32,047 nucleotides of DNA, from contig DATFRA010000104.1 of assembly GCA_035263705.1 (NCBI GenBank), positions 1 to 32,047 on the forward strand, in the 5' to 3' direction. The translations under genes and the position numbers were made by a program. Shown piece by piece: positions 31,656 to 32,047 of this stretch. Origin of the DNA: DASZHJ01 sp035263705 (GTDB lineage: Bacteria > Pseudomonadota > Alphaproteobacteria > ATCC43930 > CGMCC-115725). The notes beneath the pieces were generated by a model that made no database searches, was not told the origin of the DNA, and worked only from the letters and a program-made list of their open reading frames with translations. How positions within the stretch are numbered: position 1 is the stretch's first letter; each line of letters starts with the position of its first letter.

Positions 31656-32047
31656 GTGCTCCAGAATTTTCGTCATCGCGGTAGACTGAGCCGCGCGGCA
31701 CGTGTCATGCCGCTCGTTCTCCTGGCAATGTTTCTGATGCTGCGGCGTGTACCCGCGCAGGAGGGCGATCTTGATCATAGAGAGCCGATGTGGATGCACG
31801 GGATCGCCGCTCCCGCGCAGGAGGGTGATCTCGCCCATACGCCCCAAATCTGGCTGCAGGAGATCACCGACGTATCGCCGAAAACTGTGCAGTGTCGCTA
31901 CGATTTCCAGGCATTTCGTAAGACCACGCTCGACCTCCTCAACAAGGAGCCGTTCACGTTCCTAGATCTGCCTGGTGTCGCGTCGTTGGTCGACGTGCCG
32001 TGGCTGACTGTCGAGATGTCGGTCGCCGACAATTCCGGTCAATGCAC
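31656..32047 (+). CDS. Secreted protein of unknown function, 3' end outside the window
   Basis: The frame is open from the GTG at 31656 to the window edge. The start follows a very purine-rich GGGGGGGGAC. The N-terminus has a basic region ('FRHRGRLSRAAR') and a hydrophobic core ('VMPLVLLAMFLML'), then RRVPAQEG, a plausible signal-peptide cleavage zone. An upstream in-frame ATG at 31605 and an internal ATG at 31707 are alternatives. Just after the signal comes a tandem 20-residue duplication, then 'YDFQAFRKTTLDLLNKEPFT' and 'VDVPWLTVEMSVADNSGQ'. Base use and lack of stops over 130 codons support coding. I do not recognise the family. Confidence 0.65.
   Translation, partial: MLQNFRHRGRLSRAARVMPLVLLAMFLMLRRVPAQEGDLDHREPMWMHGIAAPAQEGDLAHTPQIWLQEITDVSPKTVQCRYDFQAFRKTTLDLLNKEPFTFLDLPGVASLVDVPWLTVEMSVADNSGQC
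31752..31871 (+). repeat. 60-bp tandem duplication within the secreted protein gene
   Basis: The 60-base unit starting CCCGCGCAGGAGGG at 31752 recurs at 31812. The first 20 bases differ at one position, and the rest have diverged. At protein level both copies start PAQEGDL and share His9, Trp14 and Ile18, 10 of 20 residues identical. Confidence 0.75.

Noticed and set aside
31602..31847. 81-codon minus-strand frame at the right end
   Set aside because: The plus-strand secreted-protein frame over the same bases has a signal peptide and an in-phase duplication; this frame has neither and lacks membrane or domain features.

Overview
The window is about 32 kb of GC-rich chromosome from an alphaproteobacterium, probably of the Rhodospirillales/Hyphomicrobiales type. 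The evidence is a DUF2794 gene (a family known from Alphaproteobacteria), the block dnaB - alr - radA - cvpA - purF in one orientation, the run yfgM-like - bamB - der, and high-GC codon choice. I saw no rRNA, tRNA, CRISPR array, insertion sequence or phage gene.

Layout. (1) 1-3147: the 3' part of an exported ABC substrate-binding protein, convergent with a two-gene flavin-dependent hydroxylase system (HpaB-like oxygenase, then HpaC-like flavin reductase). (2) 3303-4493: a membrane-anchored protein with a thioredoxin-like domain that lacks the CxxC. (3) 4571-7518, minus strand: DMT exporter, exported metallo-beta-lactamase-fold protein, iron-type alcohol dehydrogenase. (4) 7722-9466: amidase and DUF2794. 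(5) 9625-13022, plus strand: YfgM-like TPR protein, BamB and Der, that is, outer-membrane assembly plus ribosome assembly. (6) 13028-23897, minus strand: the housekeeping block dnaB, GNAT, alr, mlaE, mlaF, radA, cvpA, flavodoxin-like oxidoreductase, purF, SDR and a small membrane protein. Several junctions are tight or overlapping: dnaB/GNAT, mlaE/mlaF, mlaF/radA and purF/SDR. (7) 24007-25263: acyl-CoA dehydrogenase of the ACAD10/11 type.

(8) 25264-32047 looks like an accessory segment. It has long gaps, codon use that seems less strongly GC-biased by eye, and mostly exported or membrane proteins. It holds a class III adenylate cyclase fused to a membrane segment, a TolB-like domain and TPRs; a YHS-domain protein with a Tat-like signal; a membrane protein with five 44-residue beta-helix repeats; an exported TPR protein; and, running off the right edge, the start of a secreted protein with a tandem 20-residue duplication. 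The beta-helix and TPR genes share an almost identical ribosome-binding leader, and a perfect 8-bp-arm palindrome lies between the TPR gene and the divergent secreted protein. This is the least explained part of the window.

The points most worth a second look are the right-hand exported-protein cluster and several apparent changes at catalytic positions: Ser to Cys in the SDR, HxHxDH to HxHxMH in the metallo-hydrolase, and a CxxC-less thioredoxin fold. All functional calls come from reading the sequence by eye; no search or alignment was run.
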